Below, in pieces: positions 14,672 through 22,290 of a DNA stretch of 37,677 nt. The stretch spans positions 1-37,677 of the forward strand of contig JAPLCP010000194.1 of the NCBI GenBank assembly GCA_026392155.1, given 5' to 3'. A program made the translations under genes and the position numbers. This stretch comes from Armatimonadota bacterium. GTDB lineage: Bacteria > Armatimonadota > Armatimonadia > Armatimonadales > Armatimonadaceae. Each line of letters begins with the position of its first letter. Within the stretch, counting starts at the first letter, position 1. The notes under the pieces were generated by a model that saw only the letters and a program-made list of their open reading frames with translations, was not told the DNA's origin and did not search any database.

Positions 14672-16165
14672 TTAGCCCTCGGCTTGCTCTAGCTTGATAT
14701 CGCCACTCACCGACGAGAGCACGAGCATCGCCCCGGTGCCCTCCCCGATAGACTCGCTGACAATACTCATCCCAGCACCCCGGATCTCTCGCAGGCTACC
14801 ATCGCTTCCCCGGACCTTGCCACGAAGCTCACCGCTCTTGCTACGCGCTTCGAGGACAGCGTTGGTTTTATAGGGAAGTGTCAGGTGCGTATCGCCGCTG
14901 ATGGTCGAGAGCACCAGCTTACCTTTAACCAGGCTTGCACGAGGGGCAAAGCTCAGGCTCCCGGAGATGCTGTCCAGAAGCGCTTCTTCGTCAAAGTCGC
15001 ACTCCTGAATCTTAGTGTCTCCCGAGACCGTGCGGACACTCAGCCGAGTGCAGCTCACCCCACACAGGGTGCTGTCCCCCGAAACGGCAGAGAGAGTAAT
15101 CACGGGGACAATTGCCTCGTTGAGGGAGATATCGCCGCTCTGACTCTCGCCCTTGAAGCTTGCGCCATCGAGTCGAATGGCCTGAATGTCTCCGGAGGTT
15201 GTTCGAGCACTGACAGAGCCTAGCACGCCCTCGATTCCGATATTACCCGCCGTGGTCTCTGCTGCCACATCGCCTGCAATCTCGGCCAGGTGAATGTCGC
15301 CCGACTGGGTGGCAGTGACGGCAGCCGCCTTAATGCCCCGCACCGAGAGATCCCCAGAAGGGGAGAGCAGCGAGACTTTGACGCCCTCGGCGGGCACAAA
15401 GACTTTTAGGTGGAGCTGGATGCGTTTTGCCTTGACGCTACCACTGACCGTGATTGCGCCCCCGGTGTCACTACTCTCGGTGCTGACCTGCACCGCCTCG
15501 GCAACCGCTTGCGCCTCCTCGGGAGTTGCGGACCAGACCCGAAGTGTCCCCGCCGCACGCACCTCGGGGAAGTCGCCGCCCTGGACGGTAATATCGCCGA
15601 AGGGATTCTTGATGCGAAGCGTCCCACCCGAAGGCACGTTTAATGTCACTTCGTAGCCCTGCTCCAGAGTCGGCTCGCCCTGGAAGCCTTGCGTGATATC
15701 CGAGAGATTGATATCAATACTGCCAATCGAGTCCGTGACTTGTTTGCTTAGCTTCCGCGCTTGCTTGGCGGCGTTGGATGCAAACCGGCCCGCGTCAAAG
15801 TCCCGGAAGCTTCCTGCGATGCTCTTGGCACCGGGTAGTCCCTTCAGCGCCTGGTTGAGCGCCCCTATCGGATCGGGTGACTTCTTTGCTTCCTCGATCT
15901 GCTCCTCTGCAGCGGCAAGCTGCTGGTCCATCCCCGCCACTCTCTCCCGTGCTGCTGCGATCTTGGCCCGCGCCCGTGCAAGGGTCTCGGTCTCAAAGTC
16001 ATCTGTCCCCCCCGTCCCCACAGGTGGGGGAGCTTTTTCAGGTTCTGGTGCTGGGGGCGCTTCGGTGGGCTTCTCCATCGCAGCAAGAAGCTGCGAGGCT
16101 TCATCGGCGGTGATCTTGCCTTCTTGCAAGAGCTGCAAGATCTTGAGGTTCTCTTCTTTTGACAT
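14672..16165 (-). CDS. DUF4097-type beta-strand repeat protein with YvlB_N-like N-terminus
   Basis: The protein has 497 residues. Residues 7-31 (LKILQLLQEGKITADEASQLLA) are a SHOCT/YvlB_N-like helical module. A Pro/Glu linker and a helical, charged stretch (about 58-95) follow. The rest (about 165-497) is a beta-solenoid-like array of S-G-D/N-I/T turns about every 20 residues (TQSGDIHL, TTSGDIQA, SQSGDISL, AVSGDSTL, TVSGDTKI, TISGDTHL, SVSGDIKL). This is the DUF4097 putative adhesin pattern. No signal peptide or transmembrane helix is visible. It lies 21 bases downstream of a DUF2089 regulator, a pairing seen in Firmicutes (YvlB region) and others. Function unproven; possibly envelope-stress related. 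Confidence 0.85.
   Translation of the reverse strand: MSKEENLKILQLLQEGKITADEASQLLAAMEKPTEAPPAPEPEKAPPPVGTGGTDDFETETLARARAKIAAARERVAGMDQQLAAAEEQIEEAKKSPDPIGALNQALKGLPGAKSIAGSFRDFDAGRFASNAAKQARKLSKQVTDSIGSIDINLSDITQGFQGEPTLEQGYEVTLNVPSGGTLRIKNPFGDITVQGGDFPEVRAAGTLRVWSATPEEAQAVAEAVQVSTESSDTGGAITVSGSVKAKRIQLHLKVFVPAEGVKVSLLSPSGDLSVRGIKAAAVTATQSGDIHLAEIAGDVAAETTAGNIGIEGVLGSVSARTTSGDIQAIRLDGASFKGESQSGDISLNEAIVPVITLSAVSGDSTLCGVSCTRLSVRTVSGDTKIQECDFDEEALLDSISGSLSFAPRASLVKGKLVLSTISGDTHLTLPYKTNAVLEARSKSGELRGKVRGSDGSLREIRGAGMSIVSESIGEGTGAMLVLSSVSGDIKLEQAEG
16016..16029 (-). repeat. Short palindrome in the DUF4097 gene linker (weak family member)
   Basis: CCCCAC-CT-GTGGGG on the minus strand, flanked by AGCTCCC and a G7 run, encodes the PPPVGTGG linker. 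It resembles the pdhC elements in context (inter-domain linker), but the core differs. Confidence 0.35.
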
Positions 16166-16186
16166 CGTTTTGGTTCTTTCTAAATT

Positions 16187-16558
16187 CTAAAGTTCTGCCA
16201 AGAGGTGTGCAGCCTCACTGGCGGTAAGGCTTCCCTCTTCCACCTGGCGCAGGATGGTACGGCGACGGGGATTTTCCGGTGCTGCGGTATCGGCTAAAGT
16301 GGCTTCCAGAGCATTGACGGCACTATCGAGCTTGGCACGAACCGTGGGGTAGGAGATGCCTAGCATCCGCTCCATATCGCGAATCACGCCCCGGCAGCGC
16401 ACAAACGTCTCGATAAAGCTCTGGTGCTCCGCCGAGAGTCGCGCGAGCGGTGGGGGAGGGAAGTCTCCACAGAGCCGAGTACGGCAAGCCGTGCAGCTCA
16501 GCTCAGAGACACGCAGGGCTTCATCACAGACGGGGCACTGCTGGGGGCTTCGATTCAT
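16187..16558 (-). CDS. DUF2089-type zinc-ribbon/HTH regulator
   Basis: The protein has 123 residues. The N-terminus has a zinc ribbon with C8-x2-C11 and C22-x2-C25 (CPVCDEAL..LSCTACRTRLCGDF). A central region contains SAEHQSFIETFVRCRGVIRDMER and then a helix-turn-helix-like segment, MLGISYPTVRAKLD (about 65-78), typical of DUF2089. The C-terminal ILRQVEEGSLTASEAAHLLAEL (about 101-122) matches the N-terminal module of the neighbouring DUF4097 protein. It is probably a transcription factor controlling its own operon. A 10-bp direct repeat spans its start and promoter. The protein start is only 6 nt from a -10-like TAGATT. Confidence 0.85.
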   Translation of the reverse strand: MNRSPQQCPVCDEALRVSELSCTACRTRLCGDFPPPPLARLSAEHQSFIETFVRCRGVIRDMERMLGISYPTVRAKLDSAVNALEATLADTAAPENPRRRTILRQVEEGSLTASEAAHLLAEL

Positions 16559-16592
16559 GAAAATAATCTATCATGAAAATTAATAATGTCAA
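16555..16592 (-). promoter_or_regulatory. Promoter and candidate operator of the DUF2089-DUF4097 operon
   Basis: On the minus strand there is a consensus -35 TTGACA (16592-16587). The -10 is TAGATT (16570-16565, spacer 16) or GATTAT (spacer 18). The start codon follows within 4-6 nt, so the transcript would be leaderless. On the plus strand the decamer TCATGAAAAT occurs twice, at 16555-16564 and 16571-16580, 16 bp apart, overlapping the start codon and the promoter spacer. This fits binding of a dimeric repressor, possibly the DUF2089 protein itself. Confidence 0.55.
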
Positions 16593-16619
16593 GAATGATA
16601 TTGATATTGTTAATTTTAA

Positions 16620-16642
16620 TCCCGCCGGTTGGAGCGGCGGGA
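16620..16642 (+). repeat. REP-like hairpin, family 2, copy C
   Basis: This is the same 23 bases as copy A (TCCCGCCG, loop GTTGGAG, CGGCGGGA). It lies 2 bases beyond the stop codon of the minus-strand gene at 16645-17649 and is followed on that strand by ATTAAAATTAAC, so it could also serve as a transcript end. Confidence 0.75.
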
Positions 16643-16644
16643 GG

Positions 16645-17649
16645 TCACCGAGGGGAAAAGGGAAGGCGAACCGGAGCGCTACGAAAAGGGAGAGAGGGCC
16701 GCGACGTGTCTACATCGAACGCCTTGCCGATATTGTTGCCCGCGAGGTCTTCCAGCAGCGGCGAGGCGACTAAGAAATAGCGACGACTCTGCCAGGGCTT
16801 CTGGGGGATGAAGTGCCAGCGGCGCTCAAAGTCCTGTAGGGTTCCTGTGCCCTGCATTTTCTCAACCGTGATCAGCCGCTGCGCCAGAGCGTAGTCCAGC
16901 GGCTCGTTAAAGCGCACGATCAGCGGCTCGTGGGTGCCGATTTTAGGAGGTGTGATGTGCCAGCGCGATGGCTCAATCGGGGTGCGGTCGGCCTTGGTCA
17001 CGAGAAAGCGCTTGCGAAACGGAGCGACGAGTGGCTTTCCGTGGCCATCTTGCCATGTCGCGGCGAGCTCCAGGGTGAAGTGCTTCCCGATCGCAAGAGC
17101 GCCGCCGATATCCTCCAGTGGCTTCACGCCTCGCTTGATGCGCCCCGGATCAAAGAGCAGTGTCAGGCGGGTCTGCTCCGGACTCCACAGCTCCTCAGCG
17201 ATCTCTAAAAACGGCAGATCAACGGGCATGCCATCGGCTTGGAGCAAGCGAATGTGCTGGTACGAGTCTCCACGACTCATCGGAGCGGAGAAGTGAAGAT
17301 AGAACTTGAGCAGGTTCAGGGGCAGGGTGCTGGCACTCGGGTAGACCTGGAGCACGCGCGTGGGCACAGATGGCGCCGGGGAGGGGAGGCGAAAGCTCGC
17401 AGAGGCTGTGCCGGAGACAGCGTAGTAGGTTGTGCCGGGAAGCAATGGGAAGCGTGGCACAAAGACCACAAGCGCTCCCCGTTTCTCCATGCTCCCCGCC
17501 ATGGGGGTCTCGCGCTGCTCGCCCGCAAAGACACTAAGATCTTTGAGTGGCTGCGGATTCGACAGACCTGAGGCTTCGACGCTCGCCCGGTTGGAGCCTT
17601 TTGGGCCCACTACCCAGCGCAGCGTGATGCTCTGGCCTGCCGCTCGCAT
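16645..17649 (-). CDS. Ig-like beta-sandwich protein, function unknown
   Basis: The protein has 334 residues with no signal peptide. The sequence alternates beta-strand-like segments with phrases typical of bacterial Ig-like (SbsA/Big_5-like) modules: PRFPLLPGTTYYAVSG (about 69-84), LKFYLHFSAPMSRGD (about 113-127), PLIVRFNEPLDYALAQRLI (about 243-261) and RRYFLVASPLLEDLAGNNIG (about 290-309). At least two such domains are likely. The start ATG overlaps the upstream stop (TAATG), so it is coupled to the propeller-like gene. It probably acts with that protein outside the cytoplasm, although no export signal is visible. Assignment rests on motif resemblance only. Confidence 0.75.
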   Translation of the reverse strand: MRAAGQSITLRWVVGPKGSNRASVEASGLSNPQPLKDLSVFAGEQRETPMAGSMEKRGALVVFVPRFPLLPGTTYYAVSGTASASFRLPSPAPSVPTRVLQVYPSASTLPLNLLKFYLHFSAPMSRGDSYQHIRLLQADGMPVDLPFLEIAEELWSPEQTRLTLLFDPGRIKRGVKPLEDIGGALAIGKHFTLELAATWQDGHGKPLVAPFRKRFLVTKADRTPIEPSRWHITPPKIGTHEPLIVRFNEPLDYALAQRLITVEKMQGTGTLQDFERRWHFIPQKPWQSRRYFLVASPLLEDLAGNNIGKAFDVDTSRPSLPFRSAPVRLPFSPR

Positions 17650-18740
17650 TACGGCAGAGGCCGGGTTTCGAGGGTCAGCACGCCGCCCTCGTCGCGCCGC
17701 AGAACCACGGCGGTCTTGTTGTTGAGCTTATCGAGCTGGTCAATGCCGGTCCAGTCGGCCAGTGTCTCGTAGCCGACGCCTTTTTTATCGGGCACTGGTG
17801 CGGTGATCGGCTCGGCTTTCTCAATGCTCTCCGTGACGATCTTCATGACGCCGCGTGCACTATTGGCCATGAGCAGATTCACACGCCCATCTTTCTGATA
17901 GGCGATAATGTCCAGGGGGCGGTTTCGATTCCCTAGCTCCGCAATCGTCTTGCCCTGGATCTTAGCACCCGGCTTGATGGCGCTCAGCGGGAACTGCACC
18001 AGCGGCGTGCAGGTATAGGCCGCCAGTACATGCGCCTCCTTGCCGATCATAAACGGGACAAACGTGCGGATGGGGGCGCGGGTCTCGAAGCGTCCGTGGG
18101 CTCCGTGGTAGATCTCGACGCTCGTCGGGTTGGCGCTGTCCTTGAACGGAAACGGAATCGAGCGCAGGGTTGCGGCAAACTCCTCGTTGGAGAGCCCCGC
18201 CACCAGTAAGCGCCCATCCTGAAAGGCCAGATCGGTAATAGACTCCAGCCGAGGATTACTGCGCCCCGGGGTGCCCTCCGCCGGCGCCGCTGGCAGTGCG
18301 ACTTCGGAGAAGTGTACTTTTTCGAGCGCCACCAGCTCGACCTCACTCTCGCCTTTAACGCGCACCAGGGCGGGAGTCGCCTCAGGGCCACGCCCCCGCG
18401 AGACCGACAGATAGATATTGCCCGACACAGGGTTCACCGCCATGTCCTCGATCACAATATCCTTGGGCTCCGCGCCGAGCAGCCCCGCTATTTTCTTCTC
18501 CAGTCCCGCAATCTTCAGCGCCATCGCTGCCTTGCCAGGCTTGGTATCGTCGGTGGAAACGGCGATAATAGCGGCGGCCTTCGTGTCGGCGATAAAGAGA
18601 ACGCCCTCCGGCCCAAACGTCAGTGAGCCCATGGAGCGGAAACTTGGCGCACCCACACGCATTCCCGCCGTCGCTTTTCCCGCATGGGCGCCACTGGCTA
18701 CCATAAGAGTGAGAACGGCTCCGATCATAAAACGATTCAT
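17649..18740 (-). CDS. Secreted beta-propeller-like protein, function unknown
   Basis: The start at 18740 is chosen because GGAGGAG lies 8 nt upstream; an in-frame TTG at 18746 is less likely. The protein has 363 residues and a Sec signal peptide (MNRFMIGAVLTLMVASGAHA, residues 1-20). Motifs such as SLTFGPEGVLFIADTKAAAI (about 38-57), DMAVNPVSGNIYLSVSRG, ITDLAFQDGRLLVAGLS and RPLDIIAYQKDGRVNLLMAN look like the blades of NHL/SMP-30-like propellers. No catalytic residues can be assigned. It is third in a minus-strand run with the DUF1559 and M14 genes and is translationally coupled to the Ig-like gene. Confidence 0.75.
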   Translation of the reverse strand: MNRFMIGAVLTLMVASGAHAGKATAGMRVGAPSFRSMGSLTFGPEGVLFIADTKAAAIIAVSTDDTKPGKAAMALKIAGLEKKIAGLLGAEPKDIVIEDMAVNPVSGNIYLSVSRGRGPEATPALVRVKGESEVELVALEKVHFSEVALPAAPAEGTPGRSNPRLESITDLAFQDGRLLVAGLSNEEFAATLRSIPFPFKDSANPTSVEIYHGAHGRFETRAPIRTFVPFMIGKEAHVLAAYTCTPLVQFPLSAIKPGAKIQGKTIAELGNRNRPLDIIAYQKDGRVNLLMANSARGVMKIVTESIEKAEPITAPVPDKKGVGYETLADWTGIDQLDKLNNKTAVVLRRDEGGVLTLETRPLP

Positions 18741-18790
18741 TTCCAATACTCCTCCAAAAAAGTTAGCTCAGCATTCGTGGCAGCTTAGTG

Positions 18791-20143
18791 CTATTCCTTC
18801 TTGAGAACTTCCAGCCGGAATTTATAGGTGCTATGTCGCCGCTCACTGTCCCAGAGATGCAGGGTCATCGGCACGGAGGTGCCAGGTTTGGCGTCGGGCA
18901 TCACCTGGATCGTAAACGGGTTTTGAAGCGGGGAGCTACGGTACTCACTGGGCACCACGATCGCGGGATCTTGCGATGTCAGAACCGCATAACTCCACGC
19001 GCCGCCGGTGATTATCGGCGGTGTCCAGCCCAGAGTCGCATTGGGAGTAATGGGCTTGTCGGTCGTGCCGCTCCCCTCCAGCTTTAGAGTCCCGCGCTGC
19101 GCCAGCGGTAGCTCACCTGCGGTCTCCAGCCAGAAGCGCCAGGCCTCTTTGACATTGGTCTCGTACTCTTTGGCGACATCGCGCTCCGACGGGTAGCGCC
19201 CAGCGACGCCCTTGGCCTTGCTGGGGATGCTGATCTCAAAGTTAAAGCCATAGATGCCGTAGCTGTAGTAGGCATGCGTGTAGGTCAGCCCCGAGTTACC
19301 ACCCCGCACGCCCGGCGCGGGCTCGCTCCCTGGCTTTGACTTGGTGATGGAGTAGGGGGAGTCGCTCTGGCGCTGCTGCATCCCGGTGACGATCTTAAGA
19401 TAGCGGGCATGATCGGGGGCGATGCTATGGGCGGGGAAAAGAATCTCGCGGAGGGGGCTATGGATGTCCATAAACGCCCGGAGCTGGGGGTGCGCCGCGA
19501 AAAACGCATCCAGCGCCTGGTTCTCGGGCTCCGAGAGGGCAGCCAAGCCCTCGAAAATATCGGCACCAGGTCGCGCCGTTGAGTCGTTCCAGGTGCTGTC
19601 GATCTCGCGTCCACCGCCCCACCGAACAGGGAAGTTGCGGTTTAAGTCCACCCCAAACGTCCCATCTCCATTTCCCACTCTGTTTTTGCGCCAGTCTTTG
19701 TGCGTCTCCTCCCAGAGCTTGCCGTCCACATTGAACATCGGCACATACCAGAGGCAGCGCTGGCTCTTCCAGCCCACCGCCAGCTCCTCTTCGAGAAAGC
19801 GTAGGGTGCAGTAGGCAGGCTGCTGCTCGCGCGGGTGAATCCCCGAGAGCCACATCAGCTCCGGCTGGCCCGGCTTGCCGATACGGACAAGAGGAATGCG
19901 ACGCCCCTCGCGTGTCTTTCCGGGGAGCGCGGAGATCTCGATCAGCTCGGGGTACTTCTTCTTCCAGGCAGCAATCCGCTGCTCGATCTGGGCAAAGGTC
20001 AAAAGCCGTCCATTGGACTGATACCCTCCTCCCCCAGCCCCCGGGTACCCTCTGGGTGCCAACCCTGGGAGGAGGGGCTGGGGGAGGCCAAGTGCGGGTG
20101 CGGCGAAAAAGAGGCTGGCGAGAGCAAGAAGTGTGTATTTCAT
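18791..20143 (-). CDS. Secreted zinc carboxypeptidase, M14 family
   Basis: The protein has 450 residues with a Sec signal peptide (about 1-18). The M14 domain (about 47-330) has the zinc motif HPRE (H103, E106), the third ligand in FMDIHSP (H228), substrate residues in DLNRNFP (166-172) and the probable general base Glu in YGFNFEISIP (about residue 297). It removes C-terminal residues from peptides or trims cell-wall peptides outside the cytoplasm. The C-terminal about 95 residues form a beta-sandwich-like appendix. The residues right after the signal peptide (about 19-39, PQPLLPGLAP..GAGGGG) are encoded by a palindromic element. The ribosome binding site is also part of a second copy of that element. 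Confidence 0.88.
   Translation of the reverse strand: MKYTLLALASLFFAAPALGLPQPLLPGLAPRGYPGAGGGGYQSNGRLLTFAQIEQRIAAWKKKYPELIEISALPGKTREGRRIPLVRIGKPGQPELMWLSGIHPREQQPAYCTLRFLEEELAVGWKSQRCLWYVPMFNVDGKLWEETHKDWRKNRVGNGDGTFGVDLNRNFPVRWGGGREIDSTWNDSTARPGADIFEGLAALSEPENQALDAFFAAHPQLRAFMDIHSPLREILFPAHSIAPDHARYLKIVTGMQQRQSDSPYSITKSKPGSEPAPGVRGGNSGLTYTHAYYSYGIYGFNFEISIPSKAKGVAGRYPSERDVAKEYETNVKEAWRFWLETAGELPLAQRGTLKLEGSGTTDKPITPNATLGWTPPIITGGAWSYAVLTSQDPAIVVPSEYRSSPLQNPFTIQVMPDAKPGTSVPMTLHLWDSERRHSTYKFRLEVLKKE
20024..20088 (-). repeat. Palindromic element in frame at the mature N-terminus of the M14 peptidase
   Basis: The arms CCTCCCCCAGCCCC (20028-20041) and GGGGCTGGGGGAGG (20074-20087) form a perfect 14-bp stem. 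The right half (AACCCTGGGAGGAGGGGC) closely matches the right half of the glgB copy. The central part differs, with a CCCGGGTACCC-like insertion. Confidence 0.7.
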
Positions 20144-20149
20144 AAAGTT

Positions 20150-20214
20150 ACTCCCCTCCTCCCAGAGCTCTTGGGAGGAGGGAACTAGGGAGGAGGGGCT
20201 GGGGGAGGAGGGCT
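20150..20214 (-). repeat. Palindromic element between the DUF1559 and M14 genes
   Basis: On the minus strand the DUF1559 stop TAG is directly followed by CCCTCCTCCCCC, AGCCCCTCCTCCC and then a second arm pair CCCTCCTCCCA / TGGGAGGAGGG (20182-20154). The final GGAGGAGGGGAG ends 7 nt before the M14 ATG and is the only plausible Shine-Dalgarno sequence. The element therefore fills the whole 69-base gap. Confidence 0.75.
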
Positions 20215-21055
20215 ACGGTTGGCAGCCCAGCTGGGGGAGCAGACACGGGGCGCAGGATGCTGCCGCGATTCCGGTGCCCGTGAGCACGGGGGTGCAGAGC
20301 GCTTGATAGCGGTTGTCGCCTACAGGCGGGAAGAAGTCCACACTCAGCTTGCGAGCCTTCACGTGGCCATCGGCCCAGATCACGTTGGTCATGCCATTGT
20401 GCCGACCACGTGGGGCACCGTAGTCATTTGCGCCCGCCATCAGGCTACTTCCCGAGTGAACAAGGAGGTAAGGAAAGCGGTTGGCCGTTGTCGGAAAGCC
20501 TGCGACCGCATTGATGGCGCGCTTCTCTGGCCAGAGATCTGAGTTGCCAAACGCGGCGGTCTGGGCGGTGGAGGCACCGTCCACGATGAGCACCGTATCG
20601 GCGGGCCGCTCCATGGCAGGAAGCGAGCTGGTCATCACCCCACCACTGGCGTTGTTATTGCCCCCGAGATAGTAGTTGTAGGCATAGGTCACCACAAAGC
20701 CGTTCCCAATGCCACAGCCTGCCGCATTGGCAATCGTCCCTGCTGTGATTCCTGCGGTGCGGGGCGCACTGGGGCACTGGAAGACTTGGGTGCTCTTAAT
20801 GTAGGGCTGGATCATCGCGGGCCACGAGCAAAGCGTACCGCTCGCCGAGGTTCCCCACATGCCCATTAGGAGCATCTCATCGTAGTCTTGGGTGTACATC
20901 AGCAGGCCCGTGGCGATCTGTTTTTGATTCGAGAGGCACGAGGCCGCGCGGGCTTTCTCGCGGGCTTGGGCAAAGACAGGAAAGAGAATGGCGGCAAGAA
21001 TCGCGATAATGGCGATCACCACCAGGAGTTCAATTAAGGTAAAGGCACGACGCAT
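20213..21055 (-). CDS. DUF1559-type protein with prepilin-like N-terminal methylation motif
   Basis: The start ATG at 21055 is preferred because GGAGGT stands 7 nt upstream (the open frame extends to a TTG at 21070). The protein has 280 residues and opens [20 protein letters not shown], the type IV prepilin cleavage/methylation signal (cut before F5, E9 conserved), followed by the hydrophobic alpha-helix. The C-terminal region has the H-x9-GHVK pattern ([18 protein letters not shown]), typical of DUF1559/prepilin-like proteins that are greatly expanded in Planctomycetes and Armatimonadota. It is probably a pseudopilin-like surface or secretion-system protein. A leader of about 155 nt is likely (-10 TATAAT at 21222-21217). 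Confidence 0.9.
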   Translation of the reverse strand: MRRAFTLIELLVVIAIIAILAAILFPVFAQAREKARAASCLSNQKQIATGLLMYTQDYDEMLLMGMWGTSASGTLCSWPAMIQPYIKSTQVFQCPSAPRTAGITAGTIANAAGCGIGNGFVVTYAYNYYLGGNNNASGGVMTSSLPAMERPADTVLIVDGASTAQTAAFGNSDLWPEKRAINAVAGFPTTANRFPYLLVHSGSSLMAGANDYGAPRGRHNGMTNVIWADGHVKARKLSVDFFPPVGDNRYQALCTPVLTGTGIAAASCAPCLLPQLGCQP

Positions 21056-21070
21056 AGGGTCAACCTCCAA

Positions 21071-21649
21071 AGGTTTTAAGAAGAAGTGTGTCCCGATTAC
21101 CCAGGCGAACGGCAGGACAGAAAAGTGCTATCGGCGCTCCCTCGGGGGCGTTCCCCGTGTAAGCTTGCTTTTTCGTGCAGACGACCTACCTTTGCGCCAG
21201 TGACGCCGACGGAAGAATTATACCGCAGAACCTAAAAAGATGGGTTTGGTACGAAGGAGTAGGGGATGCCGGACAAAAAAGAGGCGCATCAAGGCGAGGA
21301 GTTGAAAATTCCTCGCTGAAGGCAACAAGCTGCCGAACGTCCTGCCGGACGGATATCCCTGGCCCGGAGGGCCCTCGGCGCGAAGCGTCCCTATACAAGT
21401 TTCTTCGCACTGGAATGCCGCAGAGCACTGTCGTGGACTCTCTCCGCGGCTACTACATTATGACACCAGGATGGATGGAGCCACGGTCTATCACTTAAAG
21501 ATACTTATTGGACACAAGAGAGCCACTGAAAGCCCGAAAACCAGCCTGATGCGGTTAATGGTAATAACGACTCCCTATTCTTAAGATTTGAGAATGGGAT
21601 TTTGAAAGAGAAATGTTTCTGCTGGGACTGAGCGGGGTACAGTAGGGGC
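21071..21649. other. Intergenic region with leader and hairpins, no convincing gene
   Basis: About 580 bases lie between divergent genes. On the minus strand a perfect TATAAT (21222-21217) predicts a leader of about 155 nt for the DUF1559 gene, containing a CGGGG-AACG-CCCCG hairpin. No known riboswitch consensus could be matched. On the plus side there are two more hairpins: GCGAGGA / TCCTCGC (21294-21316, 9-nt loop) and GGCCC-GGA-GGGCC (21361-21373). The open frames here (for example 21186-21428, minus) have no recognisable family. The last part carries the TACAGT of the gene at 21650. Confidence 0.5.
21638..21643 (+). promoter_or_regulatory. -10-like TACAGT directly before the gene at 21650
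   Basis: TACAGT ends 6 nt before the ATG. There is no Shine-Dalgarno sequence. This is the same geometry as at 749 and 12619. Confidence 0.45.
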
Positions 21650-22264
21650 ATGGCGGAGACGATTGTTCCTGGGAAAAGCATTGGGAAGCTACGTTTAGGA
21701 ATGGGCGTTCTTGAGGCGATCCGGTTGCGCGGGAGGCCTCAGAGCACCGAGTGGGTGGAGGTTTCGACGGTGAAGAACCCCAAGCCTGCCCCCACCACGA
21801 CTCTGGAGCTACTCTGGTGGGAAGGGGGCACAGCCGACGACCCCGAGAGCTGGCTGATTGCCCATGTGAAGCGGGAGCGGGTCGTGCAGCTCTACGCGAT
21901 GGGGGTCAACTACCGCCTGACCAACGGCATCTCGACCACCAGCGACTTTACGCGCATCCGAAAAGTCTACCCGAAGCTCAAAGTCCGCGCGGGCTACTTT
22001 GGCTCCGAGGACGAGCCGGGCTACGTGGGGTATTTTTTCGATGAGATCGCGCAGGGGCTGGCGTTCACCCAGGGCACGCAAGACGACACGGCTACCTACA
22101 ATAGCCTTCCCAAGAGCTTCCCCGCGAGCCTAGTCGTCCACCCGCCGCGCCAGCGTGTGCTTCTGATGGAGCATGGCCTGATCGGGCTGGAGGAGACGCC
22201 TCTCGGGGAGACTTCAAAGCGCATCGCCGCCTGGCTGGCAGGCGGCATGCTCAAACCATGGTGA
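21650..22264 (+). CDS. Protein of unknown function upstream of an ABC transporter
   Basis: The protein has 204 residues with no signal peptide or membrane helix. The N-terminus VPGKSIGKLRLGMGVLEAIRLRG (about 6-28) resembles the 'G.IRLGMS..EV...LG' opening of small beta-rich domains that often repeat in envelope proteins (SmpA/BamE-like). A second similar stretch (TTSDFTRIRKVYPKLKVRAGYFGSED, about 99-124) supports a two-part fold, followed by GLAFTQG. No function can be assigned. It is followed by an ABC-2 operon with only a small gap. Confidence 0.7.
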   Translation: MAETIVPGKSIGKLRLGMGVLEAIRLRGRPQSTEWVEVSTVKNPKPAPTTTLELLWWEGGTADDPESWLIAHVKRERVVQLYAMGVNYRLTNGISTTSDFTRIRKVYPKLKVRAGYFGSEDEPGYVGYFFDEIAQGLAFTQGTQDDTATYNSLPKSFPASLVVHPPRQRVLLMEHGLIGLEETPLGETSKRIAAWLAGGMLKPW

Positions 22265-22272
22265 GGGTCGGG

Positions 22273-22278
22273 TACAAT
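22273..22278 (+). promoter_or_regulatory. -10-like TACAAT before the first ABC ATPase
   Basis: TACAAT lies in the short gap after the stop at 22264 and 12 nt before the ATG at 22291. It argues for 22291 over an in-frame ATG at 22258, because otherwise the hexamer would lie in the coding sequence. Confidence 0.45.
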
Positions 22279-22290
22279 GACTCAATACTT

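Noticed and set aside
21056-21240. c-di-GMP-I (GEMM) or other known riboswitch upstream of the DUF1559 gene
   Set aside because: Conserved loops of the known classes could not be located; only a generic structured leader is claimed.
21186-21428. 80-residue minus-strand frame in the DUF1559 upstream region
   Set aside because: No ribosome binding site, no motif, and it overlaps hairpins and the predicted promoter; probably non-coding.
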